DNA of 64,000 nt. It comes from JASHPR01 sp963795055 (lineage in GTDB: Bacteria; Actinomycetota; Actinomycetes; Streptosporangiales; Streptosporangiaceae). A program made the translations under genes and the position numbers. A model generated the notes under the pieces. It had not been told where the DNA came from and did no database searches. It worked only from the letters and a program-made list of their open reading frames with translations. Shown piece after piece: positions 35,625 to 44,082 of this stretch (within the stretch, counting starts at the first letter, position 1; each line of letters begins with the position of its first letter). The stretch is taken from NCBI GenBank assembly GCA_963795055.1, contig CAWCGJ010000015.1, forward strand, positions 1-64,000, given 5' to 3'.

Positions 35625-37778
35625 CTAGCGACCGCGCAGCGGAGGTCCGAAACCGTTTACCCCCCGGGAGCCGGCCGCGGACAGGCCGGTGGGAGAGATC
35701 ACCGGGCGGCCGAGGGCGGCGCCGTGCCCAGGCGGGAGCGGAGCCGGCCGCTGGCTGGCCACGCCGTGCTCAGCCAGCCAGGCCGTGGCCGACGCCGCGG
35801 GAAGCGGCTTGCTGAAAAACCAGCCCTGCGCGGCCTTGCAGCCCATGACCCGCAACGCGGTCGCGATCTGTTCGGACTCCACGCCCTCGGCCACCGAGTC
35901 GATGCCGAGCGCCCGGACCAGGTCCACGATGGACTGGACGATCGCCTCGTCGTCGGCGGAGTCGCCCAGCCTGGCGATGAACGACGAGTGGATCTTCACC
36001 TCGCTCACCGGCAGCCGCTTGAGCCGGACCAGCGACGAGGAGCCGGTCCCGAAGTCATCCAGGCTCAGCGCCACGCCGAGCGCGGTCAGCGCCGCTGCCA
36101 CCGTGATGGCGTGCGCGGGCTCGCTGGTCAGCACCCGCTCGTTGATCTCCAGCAGCAGCGCCCCGGGTGGCAGCTCATAACGCTGGAGCCCGCGGCCGAT
36201 CGTCTCGGCGAGGCCCGCGTCGAGCAGGTCGCGCGCGGACACGTTCAGCGACACCTGAACCGGCAGGCCCTCCTGCCACCAGACGGCCGCCTGGGCGAGC
36301 GCCCGGTCCACGACCTGGAAGGTGAGGTCCCGCATCAGGTAGGACTGCTCGACCAGCGGGATGAACTCCTCGGGTGCCATCAGCCCCCGGACTGGATGCT
36401 GCCAGCGGACCAGCGCTTCCATTCCGGCGGTCTGGCCGCTCTCCAGGACCACCTTCGGCTGGAAGAGCAGCTCGAGCTCGCCGGCGTCCAGGCCGCGGCG
36501 CAGGTCACCAAGCAGCGCGAGGCGGGCCGGGGAGTTGCGGTCGGAGTCGGCCATGTACCGCTCCACCCCGCTGCGGCGTTCCTTGGCCAGGTACATGGCC
36601 ACGTCGGCGTGTTGCATCAGCAGCTCGGAGCCGGTCGCGTCGTCCGGGTACAGGGCGATGCCCACGCTCGCCTCGATGTCGAAGGACATGCCCTCGAGCT
36701 GGATCGGCTCGGCCAGCCCCGCGCGCAGCCGCGCGGCCACCTCGCGGGCCGCGTTGACCTCCCGCACCGACGGCAGCAGCACCGCGAACTCGTCACCCCC
36801 GAGGCGGGCCACGAGGTCACCGGGCCGCACGCCGTGCAGGAGCCGGTGCGCGACGATCCCCAGCAGCCGGTCGCCGACCGGATGCCCCAGCGTGTCGTTG
36901 ACTTCCTTGAAACGGTCCAGGTCCAGCACCAGGAAGCCGACCTTGGTGCCCGACCGGGCCGCGGCGGCCAGCGCCTCGCTGGTCTGCCGGATGAGCAGCT
37001 TGCGGTTGGACAGGCCGGTCAGCTCGTCGTGGAACGCCTGGTGCTCGCGCTGCACCGACATGGCGGCGCTCATGTAGATGGCGGCCAGCGGGAACGCGAA
37101 CAGCAGCACCAGCCACGCGGAATCCGCGGCCATCACCACGGCCACCAACGGCGCCGCCGCGATCAGCACCAGGTTCACCAGCGCCTGGAAGGGCAGCTCG
37201 GCGCGCAGGCTGCGCAGCAGCGGTGCCCGCGAGTGCAGCGCCCCGGCGGCGCCGGCCAGCAGGAAGTTCACCGTGAAGAAGGCCGCGCCCGCGAACAGCA
37301 CGCTGGGCAGGTCGGCGCCGGAGATGACCGGCGGCCGGGCGGTCGCCGGACGGAACCCGGTGATGGCCAGGGCCAGCCCCGCCGCGGCCATGCTCAGGGT
37401 GGTCACGCCCGCGTTGAACGCACACCGGTGCGGCGCCTTACGCTGGACGACCGCGACGGCGACCGAGGACGTGACCCGCAGCAGGACCGCGATCGCGAAT
37501 CCCCAGTACAGCAGCGCGGCAAAGCCGAAGGCGACCGAGGCGACCGGGGGCTTCAGGCCGGACCGGTCCGAGGTCACGATCGGCCGTATCCGGCCGACCA
37601 CCAGCAGGGCGGCGAGGACCCAGAACAGGGCATGCGGGGTCAGGCTGCCCAGACCGGACAGGCGTGTCATGGCCCAGGCGAAGACCGCGAGGCCCGCTGC
37701 GGTCACCACGGTCATGTGGATCCACGGCGGCGATCCGGGGCGCGGGCTTTTGTCCCTGGTGTCGTTCGGGTCCTTCAT
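35625..37778 (-). CDS. Membrane GGDEF-EAL protein (c-di-GMP turnover)
   Basis: 717 residues: about eight TM helices (~20-240), GGDEF (~255-415) with intact LGGDEFAVL and an RxxD inhibitory site (RPGD), then EAL (~430-680) with MEALVRW, LNVSARD, DDFGTGSSS and SVAEGVE. Probably bifunctional, with product inhibition of the cyclase. It ends 11 nt before the gatC start. Streptomyces genomes carry a comparable gene between gatC and ligA. A candidate promoter lies at 37848-37877. Confidence 0.9.
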   Translation of the reverse strand: MKDPNDTRDKSPRPGSPPWIHMTVVTAAGLAVFAWAMTRLSGLGSLTPHALFWVLAALLVVGRIRPIVTSDRSGLKPPVASVAFGFAALLYWGFAIAVLLRVTSSVAVAVVQRKAPHRCAFNAGVTTLSMAAAGLALAITGFRPATARPPVISGADLPSVLFAGAAFFTVNFLLAGAAGALHSRAPLLRSLRAELPFQALVNLVLIAAAPLVAVVMAADSAWLVLLFAFPLAAIYMSAAMSVQREHQAFHDELTGLSNRKLLIRQTSEALAAAARSGTKVGFLVLDLDRFKEVNDTLGHPVGDRLLGIVAHRLLHGVRPGDLVARLGGDEFAVLLPSVREVNAAREVAARLRAGLAEPIQLEGMSFDIEASVGIALYPDDATGSELLMQHADVAMYLAKERRSGVERYMADSDRNSPARLALLGDLRRGLDAGELELLFQPKVVLESGQTAGMEALVRWQHPVRGLMAPEEFIPLVEQSYLMRDLTFQVVDRALAQAAVWWQEGLPVQVSLNVSARDLLDAGLAETIGRGLQRYELPPGALLLEINERVLTSEPAHAITVAAALTALGVALSLDDFGTGSSSLVRLKRLPVSEVKIHSSFIARLGDSADDEAIVQSIVDLVRALGIDSVAEGVESEQIATALRVMGCKAAQGWFFSKPLPAASATAWLAEHGVASQRPAPLPPGHGAALGRPVISPTGLSAAGSRGVNGFGPPLRGR

Positions 37779-37847
37779 GGGCCGTCCTCATCGGTGCAAC
37801 CGATTGCGCCGTGGGTCCCCCGGGCTCAGGAGGAACATACGGCTCAA

Positions 37848-37877
37848 ATTCTACTTGCGGCAGCCAACTGCCTACAA
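37848..37877 (-). promoter_or_regulatory. Candidate promoter of the GGDEF-EAL gene
   Basis: Minus strand TTGTAG, 18 nt, TAGAAT, about 70 nt before the ATG. The ligA-GGDEF gap (37779-38018) is otherwise relatively AT-rich with no ORF worth calling. Confidence 0.4.
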
Positions 37878-38018
37878 TGCGTCACGACCCGCCAGGCCGC
37901 AGCCATCTTGCTGCTATTTAATTGTCATCTGGCTACCATCTGACCGCGAACCGGTCCGGGCTCACGCACCGTCTCAGGCACCTCACCTTACGCACTTGTC
38001 CCGGCGGCGTGCTACCCC

Positions 38019-40220
38019 TCAGCCGCGGGTATCGGGCAACTCGGCCGAATCGTTGGCCGCCGCCGGCCCCCGTTCGAGCAGCACCCCCAGTCCGGCCTCG
38101 TCCAGCACCGGGATGCCCAGCGCGAGCGCCCGCTCGTGCTTGGAGCCGGGACTGGCCCCCGCCACCACGAAGTCGGTCTTCTTCGACACCGAGCCGGTGA
38201 CCTTCCCGCCCTGGCGCTGTACCGCCTCGGCCGCCTCGTCCCTGGTCATCCCCTCCAGCGTGCCGGTGATCACCACGGTCACCCCGGCCAGCGGCCCGGC
38301 CGCGGACGGCTCGTCGACCGGCACGACCGGCGGCGGGACCCACCCCTCCTGGGCCAGCTGCACCCCGGCCGCGCGCCACTTGTCGATGATCGCCGCGTGC
38401 CAGTCCACCGAGAACCAGTCCCGCAGGGAGGTGGCGATCGTCGGGCCGACGTCGTCGACCGCGACCAGCTGCTCGGGCGTGGCCGCCGCGATCGCGTCGA
38501 CCGAGCCGAACGCCGCGGCGAGAGCGCGGGCCGCGGTCGGCCCGATGTGCCGGATCGACAGCGCGACCAGGATCCGCCACAGCGGCCGCTGCCGCGCCTC
38601 CTCCAGGTTGAGCAGCAGGTTGGCGGCGTTCACGGTCAGCCCGCCCTGCTTGTTGACGAAGAACGGGCAGGTGGCCAGATCCTCGGCGGTCAGCGCGAAC
38701 ACGTCGCCCTCGTCGGCCACCAGCCCGCAGTCCAGCAGGGCCGTGGCCGCCTCGTAGCCGAGCACCTCGATGTCCAGGGCGCCGCGGCTGGCCAGGTGGA
38801 ACAGCCGCTCGCGCAGCTGGGCCGGGCAGGACCGGGCGTTCGGGCAGCGCCAGTCCACGCTGACCTTCCCGTCCTCCCCGGTGTCGCGGACCAGCGGGGT
38901 GCCGCACTCCGGGCACGCGGTGGGGAACTCGAACGCGCGCTCGGGGCCGGAGCGCAGGTCCGTAACCGGCGCGACCACCTCGGGGATCACGTCGCCGGCC
39001 TTGCGCAGCACCACCATGTCGCCGATCAGCACGCCCTTGCGGGCCAGCTCGTCGGCGTTGTGCAGGGTGGCCCGGTCCACGGTCGAGCCGCTGACCTTGA
39101 CCGGCTCCATCACGGCGAACGGCGTCACCCGGCCGGTCCGCCCGACGTTGACCCGGATTTCCAGCAGCCGGGTGGTGACCTCCTCGGGCGGGTATTTGTA
39201 GGCGATCGCCCAGCGCGGCGCCCGGCTGGTCGCCCCGAGCGCGCGCTGCACCTCGAGCCGGTCTAGCTTGATCACCACGCCGTCGATCTCGTACGGCGGG
39301 TCGTGCCGGTGCTCGGCGTAGTAATCGATGTACTCGCGGACCTCGCCCAGCGTGTCCACGACCCGGTAGACGTCGCTGACCGGCAGCCCCCACTCGCGCA
39401 GCCGCTCGTACCAGCCCGACTGCGTGGTCGGCACGTCGTCGGGAACGGCGTCGTCGTCGGGCGCGGGCATGCTCTCCGCGCCCGCGCCGGGCACGGCGAG
39501 CCCGTGCACGATCAGGCTGAGCGGCCGGGTCGCGGTGACCCGCGGGTCCTTCTGGCGCAGCGATCCGGCCGCGGTGTTGCGCGGGTTCACGTACAGCGGC
39601 TTGCCCGCCTCGGCCTGCCGCTCGTTCAGCTGATGGAACGCGGCCACCGGCAGGTACACCTCGCCGCGCACCTCCAGGACCTGCGGCCAGCCCGACCCGG
39701 CCAGCCGGGCCGGGGCCGCGGCGATCGTCCGGATGTTCGGCGTGACATCCTCGCCGGTCACCCCGTCGCCCCTGGTCGCGGCGCGGACCAGCGCCCCGTT
39801 CCGGTAGACCAGCGCCACCGCCAGGCCGTCGATCTTCAGCTCGCATAGGTACGGGCCCACCGCGACGTCGGGGCCGGCCAGCCGCTCGGTGCGGGCCGCC
39901 CACGCGTCCAGCTCCTCGGGCGAGAACGCGTTGTCCAGGCTGAGCAGCCGCTCCAGGTGCTCCACGGGAGCGAAGTCGGTCGAGATCAGGTCGCCGACCT
40001 TCTGGGTCGGCGAGTCCGGCGTGCGCAGCTCGGGGTAGCTGTCCTCGAGCCCGCGCAGCTCGCGCATGAGCGCGTCGTACTCGGCGTCGGAGATGATCGG
40101 CGAGTCGAGCACGTGGTAGCGGTGGTTGTGCTCGGTGATCTCGACCACCAGCGCGGCGTGCCGCTGTTTTCCCGCCTCGCTCGCCTCCGGGGCCCCACCC
40201 GCCTCCCCTGCCCCCTTCAT
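38019..40220 (-). CDS. ligA: NAD+-dependent DNA ligase
   Basis: 733 residues, standard LigA: Ia domain (YHVLDSPIISDAEYD), adenylation domain with active-site CELKIDGLAV (Lys ~128), OB fold, zinc finger with CPECG and CPNARSCPAQ cysteines, HhH repeats and a C-terminal BRCT domain (~640-715). Essential nick sealing in replication and repair. AGGAGG lies 4 nt before the ATG, and the ATG overlaps the stop of a 31-codon ORF (ATGA), giving coupling to the upstream methionine-synthase-like gene. Confidence 0.97.
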   Translation of the reverse strand: MKGAGEAGGAPEASEAGKQRHAALVVEITEHNHRYHVLDSPIISDAEYDALMRELRGLEDSYPELRTPDSPTQKVGDLISTDFAPVEHLERLLSLDNAFSPEELDAWAARTERLAGPDVAVGPYLCELKIDGLAVALVYRNGALVRAATRGDGVTGEDVTPNIRTIAAAPARLAGSGWPQVLEVRGEVYLPVAAFHQLNERQAEAGKPLYVNPRNTAAGSLRQKDPRVTATRPLSLIVHGLAVPGAGAESMPAPDDDAVPDDVPTTQSGWYERLREWGLPVSDVYRVVDTLGEVREYIDYYAEHRHDPPYEIDGVVIKLDRLEVQRALGATSRAPRWAIAYKYPPEEVTTRLLEIRVNVGRTGRVTPFAVMEPVKVSGSTVDRATLHNADELARKGVLIGDMVVLRKAGDVIPEVVAPVTDLRSGPERAFEFPTACPECGTPLVRDTGEDGKVSVDWRCPNARSCPAQLRERLFHLASRGALDIEVLGYEAATALLDCGLVADEGDVFALTAEDLATCPFFVNKQGGLTVNAANLLLNLEEARQRPLWRILVALSIRHIGPTAARALAAAFGSVDAIAAATPEQLVAVDDVGPTIATSLRDWFSVDWHAAIIDKWRAAGVQLAQEGWVPPPVVPVDEPSAAGPLAGVTVVITGTLEGMTRDEAAEAVQRQGGKVTGSVSKKTDFVVAGASPGSKHERALALGIPVLDEAGLGVLLERGPAAANDSAELPDTRG

Positions 40221-40312
40221 TGCTCCTCCTTCCCTCGTCGCTCGTCGCCTGCGGCTCCTCGCTCCTCAGTCCAGTCGGCGCCGCGCCCCTTTTGCTCGCT
40301 CGGCGAGGTCAT
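40217..40312 (-). CDS. 31-residue small ORF coupled to ligA
   Basis: Reads MTSPSEQKGRGADWTEERG then AAGDERRGKEEQ; charged and hydrophilic. Its ATG overlaps the stop of the upstream gene (ATGA) and its TGA overlaps the ligA start (ATGA), so ribosomes can pass through all three. The core GRGA-WT-ERG recurs in the ORF before pcrA (61034-61144). The sequence coincides with a dispersed DNA repeat, so it may serve mainly as a translational bridge; no function known. Confidence 0.5.
   Translation of the reverse strand: MTSPSEQKGRGADWTEERGAAGDERRGKEEQ
40228..40290. repeat. Dispersed intergenic repeat, copy 1
   Basis: 40228-40245 and 40266-40290 match 61079-61096 (17 of 18) and 61107-61131 (24 of 25). 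Shared core TCAGTCCAG-N-CGGCGCCG. On the minus strand it ends in purine-rich sequence that supplies the downstream ribosome site. Confidence 0.7.
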
Positions 40313-41352
40313 ACGGCTCCCTCCTCGATCAGCTCGGGCAGCAGCCGCGCCGCCTCCCGGCTGCGGGCGAGCGCGGCCCGGGCGCCGGCCAGCGACGCGC
40401 CGGCCAGGCCGCAGGCGGGCGTGAGCACCACCTGCCGGTCGAGTCCCCCGGCCGCGATCCCCATCCGGTGCCACAGCTCCAGTACCCGCGCACCAGGCTC
40501 CCTTGGCGAGGGCGGTGCACCGGAGGCAGACCGTTCGGGAATCTGGACGACGCCGGCCAGGACGCCCAGCCCGGCCTCTACCAGCTCGGCCAGCTCGTCC
40601 TGCTCTTCCTCGCTGTGCAGCAGGCTCAGGTCGAATCCGACCGCCTGCGCCCCCGCATCTTTCATGATCCGCAACGGGAGGTCGCGGGCGCAGCAGTGCA
40701 CCAGGCCAAACGCCGTCGTGGCGTCCAGCACGGAGCGCAGGCCGTCGCCGGTCACCGTGGTGTCGACGGCGCCCACCCGGCTCAGCCCGCTCGCGGTCGG
40801 CACCGATCCCGCCAGCACGGCGGGCAGCGCCGGCTCGTCCAGCTGCAGCAGCACCTCGGCGCCGGGGATCCGGCCGCGCACCTCGGCCACGTGCGCCGCC
40901 ACCCCCTCGGCCAGCGACGCGATCAGGTCGGCCACCGCGCCGGGGTCGGCCAGCACCGGGTTCTGGCTGCGGCTGCGCTCGATCGTGGCGGCGAGCGTCC
41001 ACGGGCCGCACACCTGGATCTTGAACGGGCCGGACCAGCCGTCGGCCGCCTCGTGCACCGCGTCCAGGTCCCGGGCCAGCAGCTCGGCCGCCCGGCGCTG
41101 GTCACGGCCGGGCCGGGCGGCCAGCTTCCAGCCGTGAGGCGTGGTCTCGACGGGGATGTCCACGAGCAGCGCCGCGGTGCGGCCGGTCAGGTCGGCCCCG
41201 ACGCCGCGCGCGGGTAGTTCCGGCAGGTGAGGAACGTCGGGTAGTTCACCGAGGACCACGGCGAGAGCCTCGGCCGGGTCCGTGCCCGGCATCGAGCCGA
41301 CCCCGGTGGCGCTGCCGGCCGGCCAGGGATACGACGGTGGCTCTCCGCTCAC
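40309..41352 (-). CDS. Methionine synthase (cobalamin-independent) family protein
   Basis: 347 residues, a single UROD/MetE-like TIM barrel: ATGVGSMPGTDP at the start, FKIQVCGPWTLAA, LLQLDEPALPAVL and LTPACGLAG correspond to barrel motifs; VHCCARD provides cysteines that could bind zinc. It lacks the N-terminal half of full MetE, so it is a short MetE-like protein; whether it makes methionine is unproven. GTG 41352 lies 7 nt after TAGGCT (leaderless). First gene of a coupled chain with the small ORF and ligA. Confidence 0.8.
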   Translation of the reverse strand: MSGEPPSYPWPAGSATGVGSMPGTDPAEALAVVLGELPDVPHLPELPARGVGADLTGRTAALLVDIPVETTPHGWKLAARPGRDQRRAAELLARDLDAVHEAADGWSGPFKIQVCGPWTLAATIERSRSQNPVLADPGAVADLIASLAEGVAAHVAEVRGRIPGAEVLLQLDEPALPAVLAGSVPTASGLSRVGAVDTTVTGDGLRSVLDATTAFGLVHCCARDLPLRIMKDAGAQAVGFDLSLLHSEEEQDELAELVEAGLGVLAGVVQIPERSASGAPPSPREPGARVLELWHRMGIAAGGLDRQVVLTPACGLAGASLAGARAALARSREAARLLPELIEEGAV

Positions 41353-41463
41353 GCAGCAGAGCCTAGCGGGCCCCGGCGACACCCGATCCGGGCCCAAGCT
41401 GCGGCCGCGCCACGCCCCGGTCGTGGCACGGCCGCAGCGGCCCGAGGTGGGCGTGGCCGGCGA

Positions 41464-41727
41464 TCACGCCCACGGGTCTCGGTACGGCCGGGAGTACGCC
41501 GCCAGATCGTCATCCTGGTGCCGGTACCGGGGAGCGTCGTCACCGGGACGGCGCACGTACAGACCGGTGAGGTACCTTCCGGCCAGAGTCATGCGGTCAG
41601 GAGCCTCGCGGCTCAGCCACGCCCTGCGGTCTTCCCTGCGGCTAGCCAGGCTCACCAGGATGACGACCCCGGTGATCATCCCGAAGGTGAAGATCACGCC
41701 GATCGCTAGGATATCTACGGTTCCCAT
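41464..41727 (-). CDS. Small single-span membrane protein
   Basis: 87 residues; one TM segment at the N-terminus (TVDILAIGVIFTFGMITGVV then ILVSLA) and a charged cytoplasmic tail rich in Arg, Asp and Tyr. ATG preceded by AAGGGGGA. Family not recognised. Divergent from the GntR locus. Confidence 0.6.
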   Translation of the reverse strand: MGTVDILAIGVIFTFGMITGVVILVSLASRREDRRAWLSREAPDRMTLAGRYLTGLYVRRPGDDAPRYRHQDDDLAAYSRPYRDPWA

Positions 41728-41806
41728 GGCTGATCCCCCTTTCGCCCGGTCAGCGGTGACTCCGCGGCTCCGATCCGGGCCCGCAGGCCGCAAGACTCAT
41801 CCGCCA

Positions 41807-41834
41807 AGTCCAGGTGCACCCAAGTACCTGGACT
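41807..41834 (+). promoter_or_regulatory. Operator-like inverted repeat at the GntR promoter
   Basis: AGTCCAGGT, 10-nt spacer, ACCTGGACT: perfect 9-bp arms ending 2 nt before the -10-like TAGGCT (41837-41842). Placement over the -35 region suits autorepression by the GntR product. Confidence 0.65.
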
Positions 41835-41849
41835 GCTAGGCTGAGTCCC

Positions 41850-42038
41850 ATGAGTCCTCCTGTCCAAGCCATCCCAACCTTTGGTACCATGCTGACATCT
41901 CGTCGGCCGGATGGCAATGGGGTTAATCCGATTATTCTGATGACCCGGATGGCAGGAATGATCCTTTCAAGCCCAGCGAACTATGTTGTTGGTGTGGTTG
42001 GGATCTCTAGCCGGATATCCGGGAGCGCTCATGCCTGA
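41850..42038 (+). CDS. 62-codon leaderless ORF overlapping the GntR start
   Basis: The ATG lies 7 nt after TAGGCT and directly follows the inverted-repeat operator. The product (MSPPVQAIPTFGTMLTS, later a hydrophobic MAGMILSSPANYVVGVVG) resembles nothing I know. Its stop overlaps the first 8 nt of the GntR gene, so it may couple its translation. Base composition is lower in G+C than its neighbours. Could equally be an untranslated leader. Confidence 0.35.
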   Translation: MSPPVQAIPTFGTMLTSRRPDGNGVNPIILMTRMAGMILSSPANYVVGVVGISSRISGSAHA

Positions 42039-42825
42039 GCCCATGTACCGGCAGATCGCCGATGACCTGCGGGAACAGATCGAGTCAGGCACCCTGGCCC
42101 GGGGCAGCCAGCTGCCGACCGAGCTAGAGCTCAGGGAAAAGCACGAAGCCTCACGCAACACCGTCCGCGATGCGGTGAAGTGGCTCATGAACCTGGGCCT
42201 GGTAGAGACCCGTCCCGGCCAGGGAACGTTCGTCGTCGAGAAGATCGACCCCTTCGTTACCACCCTGTTCACCGACGTGAACCCACTGTCCTCCGACAAG
42301 GAGACGGGCCTCGGCGGCGAGGGGACCGCGTACGCCGCTGAGGTGTCGGCCCAGGGCCGGAAGGCGACAGACTCCAACCTGCGCGTCGAGATCCAGCAGG
42401 CCACCGGGGTGGTCACGGAGGAACTCCAGCTCCCCGACGGCACCCCCATCGTGAGCCGTCACCAGCAGCGCCTCATCGACGGCACGCCCTATTCACTGCA
42501 GACCACGTTCTACCCCATGCACCTGGTAGAGCAAGGAGCCGTGCGGCTCATCCAGGCCCAGAACCTGAAAGACGGCGCGGTTCGCTATCTCGAGGAGACG
42601 TTGGGCGTCAAACAGGTCGGCTGGCGCGATCGGATCACTGTGCGCGCCCCGGACGCAACCGAGGCGGCGTTCTTCCGGCTCCCTGAGGACGGGCGCATCC
42701 CGGTATTCGAGACTTTCCGGACCGGCTACGACGAATCCGGCCGCCCGCTGCGGCTGACCATCACCACCTACCCGGCCGACCGGAACCAGTTCGTCATGAA
42801 CGTAGGCAAGACTCCGGCCGTCTAG
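42031..42825 (+). CDS. GntR/HutC-family transcriptional regulator
   Basis: 264 residues: N-terminal winged helix (MYRQIADDLREQIESG, then GSQLPTELELREKHEASRNT, residues ~5-70) and a UTRA ligand domain (~85-255). HutC-type members sense small metabolites and usually repress. ATG 42031 has GGGAG upstream. The operator-like repeat at 41807 and the GC hairpin at 42841 bracket a self-contained, probably autoregulated unit. Ligand and targets unknown. Confidence 0.9.
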   Translation: MPEPMYRQIADDLREQIESGTLARGSQLPTELELREKHEASRNTVRDAVKWLMNLGLVETRPGQGTFVVEKIDPFVTTLFTDVNPLSSDKETGLGGEGTAYAAEVSAQGRKATDSNLRVEIQQATGVVTEELQLPDGTPIVSRHQQRLIDGTPYSLQTTFYPMHLVEQGAVRLIQAQNLKDGAVRYLEETLGVKQVGWRDRITVRAPDATEAAFFRLPEDGRIPVFETFRTGYDESGRPLRLTITTYPADRNQFVMNVGKTPAV

Positions 42826-42840
42826 GCAGGGTCCGGAGGC

Positions 42841-42867
42841 CGGCCCGGCGGCGTCGCCGCCGGGCCG
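42841..42867 (+). terminator. Terminator after the GntR gene
   Basis: CGGCCCGGCGGCG, T, CGCCGCCGGGCCG: 13-nt complementary arms 15 nt after the stop codon. Confidence 0.7.
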
Positions 42868-42974
42868 CCGCAGTGGTCATGCAAGCTTTCCGTGGGCCCG
42901 CCCGCAGGGATCACGGGACAGGGAGTCACGGGACGACCGTGGCTGTCGATCAGGAGCTGAGGAAGGGAGGTGTG

Positions 42975-43037
42975 ATGGCCAAGTACCACGCGCGCCCGTC
43001 GGCGCAGTACCGCTACGAGCACTACGACCCCCGCTGA
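42975..43037 (+). CDS. 20-residue Tyr-rich small peptide ORF
   Basis: ATG preceded by GGAAGGGAGGTGTG, one of the strongest Shine-Dalgarno sites in the window. The product MAKYHARPSAQYRYEHYDPR has four Tyr and alternating basic/acidic residues, and stops at TGA 43035. A GCGCC-GAGA-GGCGC hairpin follows at ~43042. No modifying enzyme, exporter or cognate gene lies next to it. The stretch 43055-43340 holds nothing else I can support. Confidence 0.45.
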   Translation: MAKYHARPSAQYRYEHYDPR

Positions 43038-43340
43038 ACCGCGCCGAGAGGCGCGCTTACCGGCTGAGTCCCTGACGCGCGCCCGGGCCGGGCGCCCGGC
43101 CGGGGCGTCGGTCATACGCTGCCGACGCTGTTCACTGCTTGACCGCGGCACAGCGTCGACAGCGGGAAAGTACGTTACCGGCTCCGTGGGTCTCGTGTGA
43201 CGCGAAGGGTGAGAGCAGCGAGAGGGCACCACGGAATCGTCTGCATCGGGTCACGTAGTGCAAGCCAGGCTCCAGCCATCCAGTTACCTTCCGTTGCCTT
43301 TTGGCCAGGCGGGCATCACCCGCAGAAAGCCCATCCCGCT

Positions 43341-43964
43341 ATGTTTCACGTTCGCCCAGCTGTGACCAGCGATCTAAAACTCACTCTGCACATGATCGGT
43401 GAAGCCGCCGAGCGGCTCCGGACCAAAGGTACCGACCAGTGGGAGAAGCCATGGCCCAGCGAGACGGAACGGGACGAGCGGGTCGGGCGAGATCTCGCGG
43501 CCGGCCGGACATGGATCGTCGAGGATAGCGGCCTTCCGGTGGCCACTGTTACCTGTGAACCCGATGCCGACCCGGTGGGCTGGACGAAATCGGAGCAGTC
43601 CGAGCCCGCGGTCTACGTGTCTCGGCTCGTGGTCAGCCGGAGCCATGCTGGTCAGGGAATCGGGGCCGAGCTGATCAACTGGGCGGGGCGATGGGCTGGA
43701 CGCCAATACGGTGCCCGGTGGATCAGAATCGATGTGTGGACGAGCAATATCGCACTGCATCGGTACTTCGAAAACCTCGGGTTCTGGTTCGTAAGATTTG
43801 GCATGACGAGTTGTCCTTCGGCAGCGCTCTTTCAGAAACAAACGGCCACTATCAGCTCTACCAGCACACCACGCTTGATGGAGCAGCCCCGTCTGATTAG
43901 GCCGAGCCTCCGCACCCCGGATACTCCGACGAAGAGGGCCACGGGGCCGACTCGTCTGCGATGA
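43341..43964 (+). CDS. GNAT-family N-acetyltransferase
   Basis: 207 residues. Acetyl-CoA-dependent GNAT fold: YVSRLVVSRSHAGQGIGAEL contains motif A (Q/R-x-x-G-x-G/A) at ~104, and DVWTSNIALHRYFENLGF is motif B. The N-terminal GEAAERLRTKGTDQWEKPWP is shared with the broken paralogue just downstream. About 45 residues after CPSAALFQ look like a read-through tail, so the original stop may have been lost. Substrate unknown. Confidence 0.82.
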   Translation: MFHVRPAVTSDLKLTLHMIGEAAERLRTKGTDQWEKPWPSETERDERVGRDLAAGRTWIVEDSGLPVATVTCEPDADPVGWTKSEQSEPAVYVSRLVVSRSHAGQGIGAELINWAGRWAGRQYGARWIRIDVWTSNIALHRYFENLGFWFVRFGMTSCPSAALFQKQTATISSTSTPRLMEQPRLIRPSLRTPDTPTKRATGPTRLR

Positions 43965-44082
43965 CGTAAGGCGCGAGCCTCTGGCGAAGGCTGGTCGGCG
44001 AATCGGGCGGCCGATCCGGCTGGCCCTGTCCGGCGCCCGGCCCGCGTGCCCAACCGGTCGCCGCGTCGCCGAGTATGGAGCT

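Noticed and set aside
33791..35815. A 674-codon plus-strand frame opposite gatA/gatC
   Set aside because: Antisense shadow of well-conserved genes; Arg/Gly/His-rich.
43315..43332. A seventh TCACCC-type box before the GNAT gene
   Set aside because: Reads TCACCCGCAGAAAGCCCA: only one half-site is present and it is 9 nt from the start codon, unlike the 60-103 nt of the six accepted copies.
42841..43340. A RiPP cluster around the 20-residue Tyr-rich ORF
   Set aside because: No radical-SAM, YcaO, lanthipeptide or transporter gene adjoins it; neighbours are a GntR regulator and a GNAT gene.
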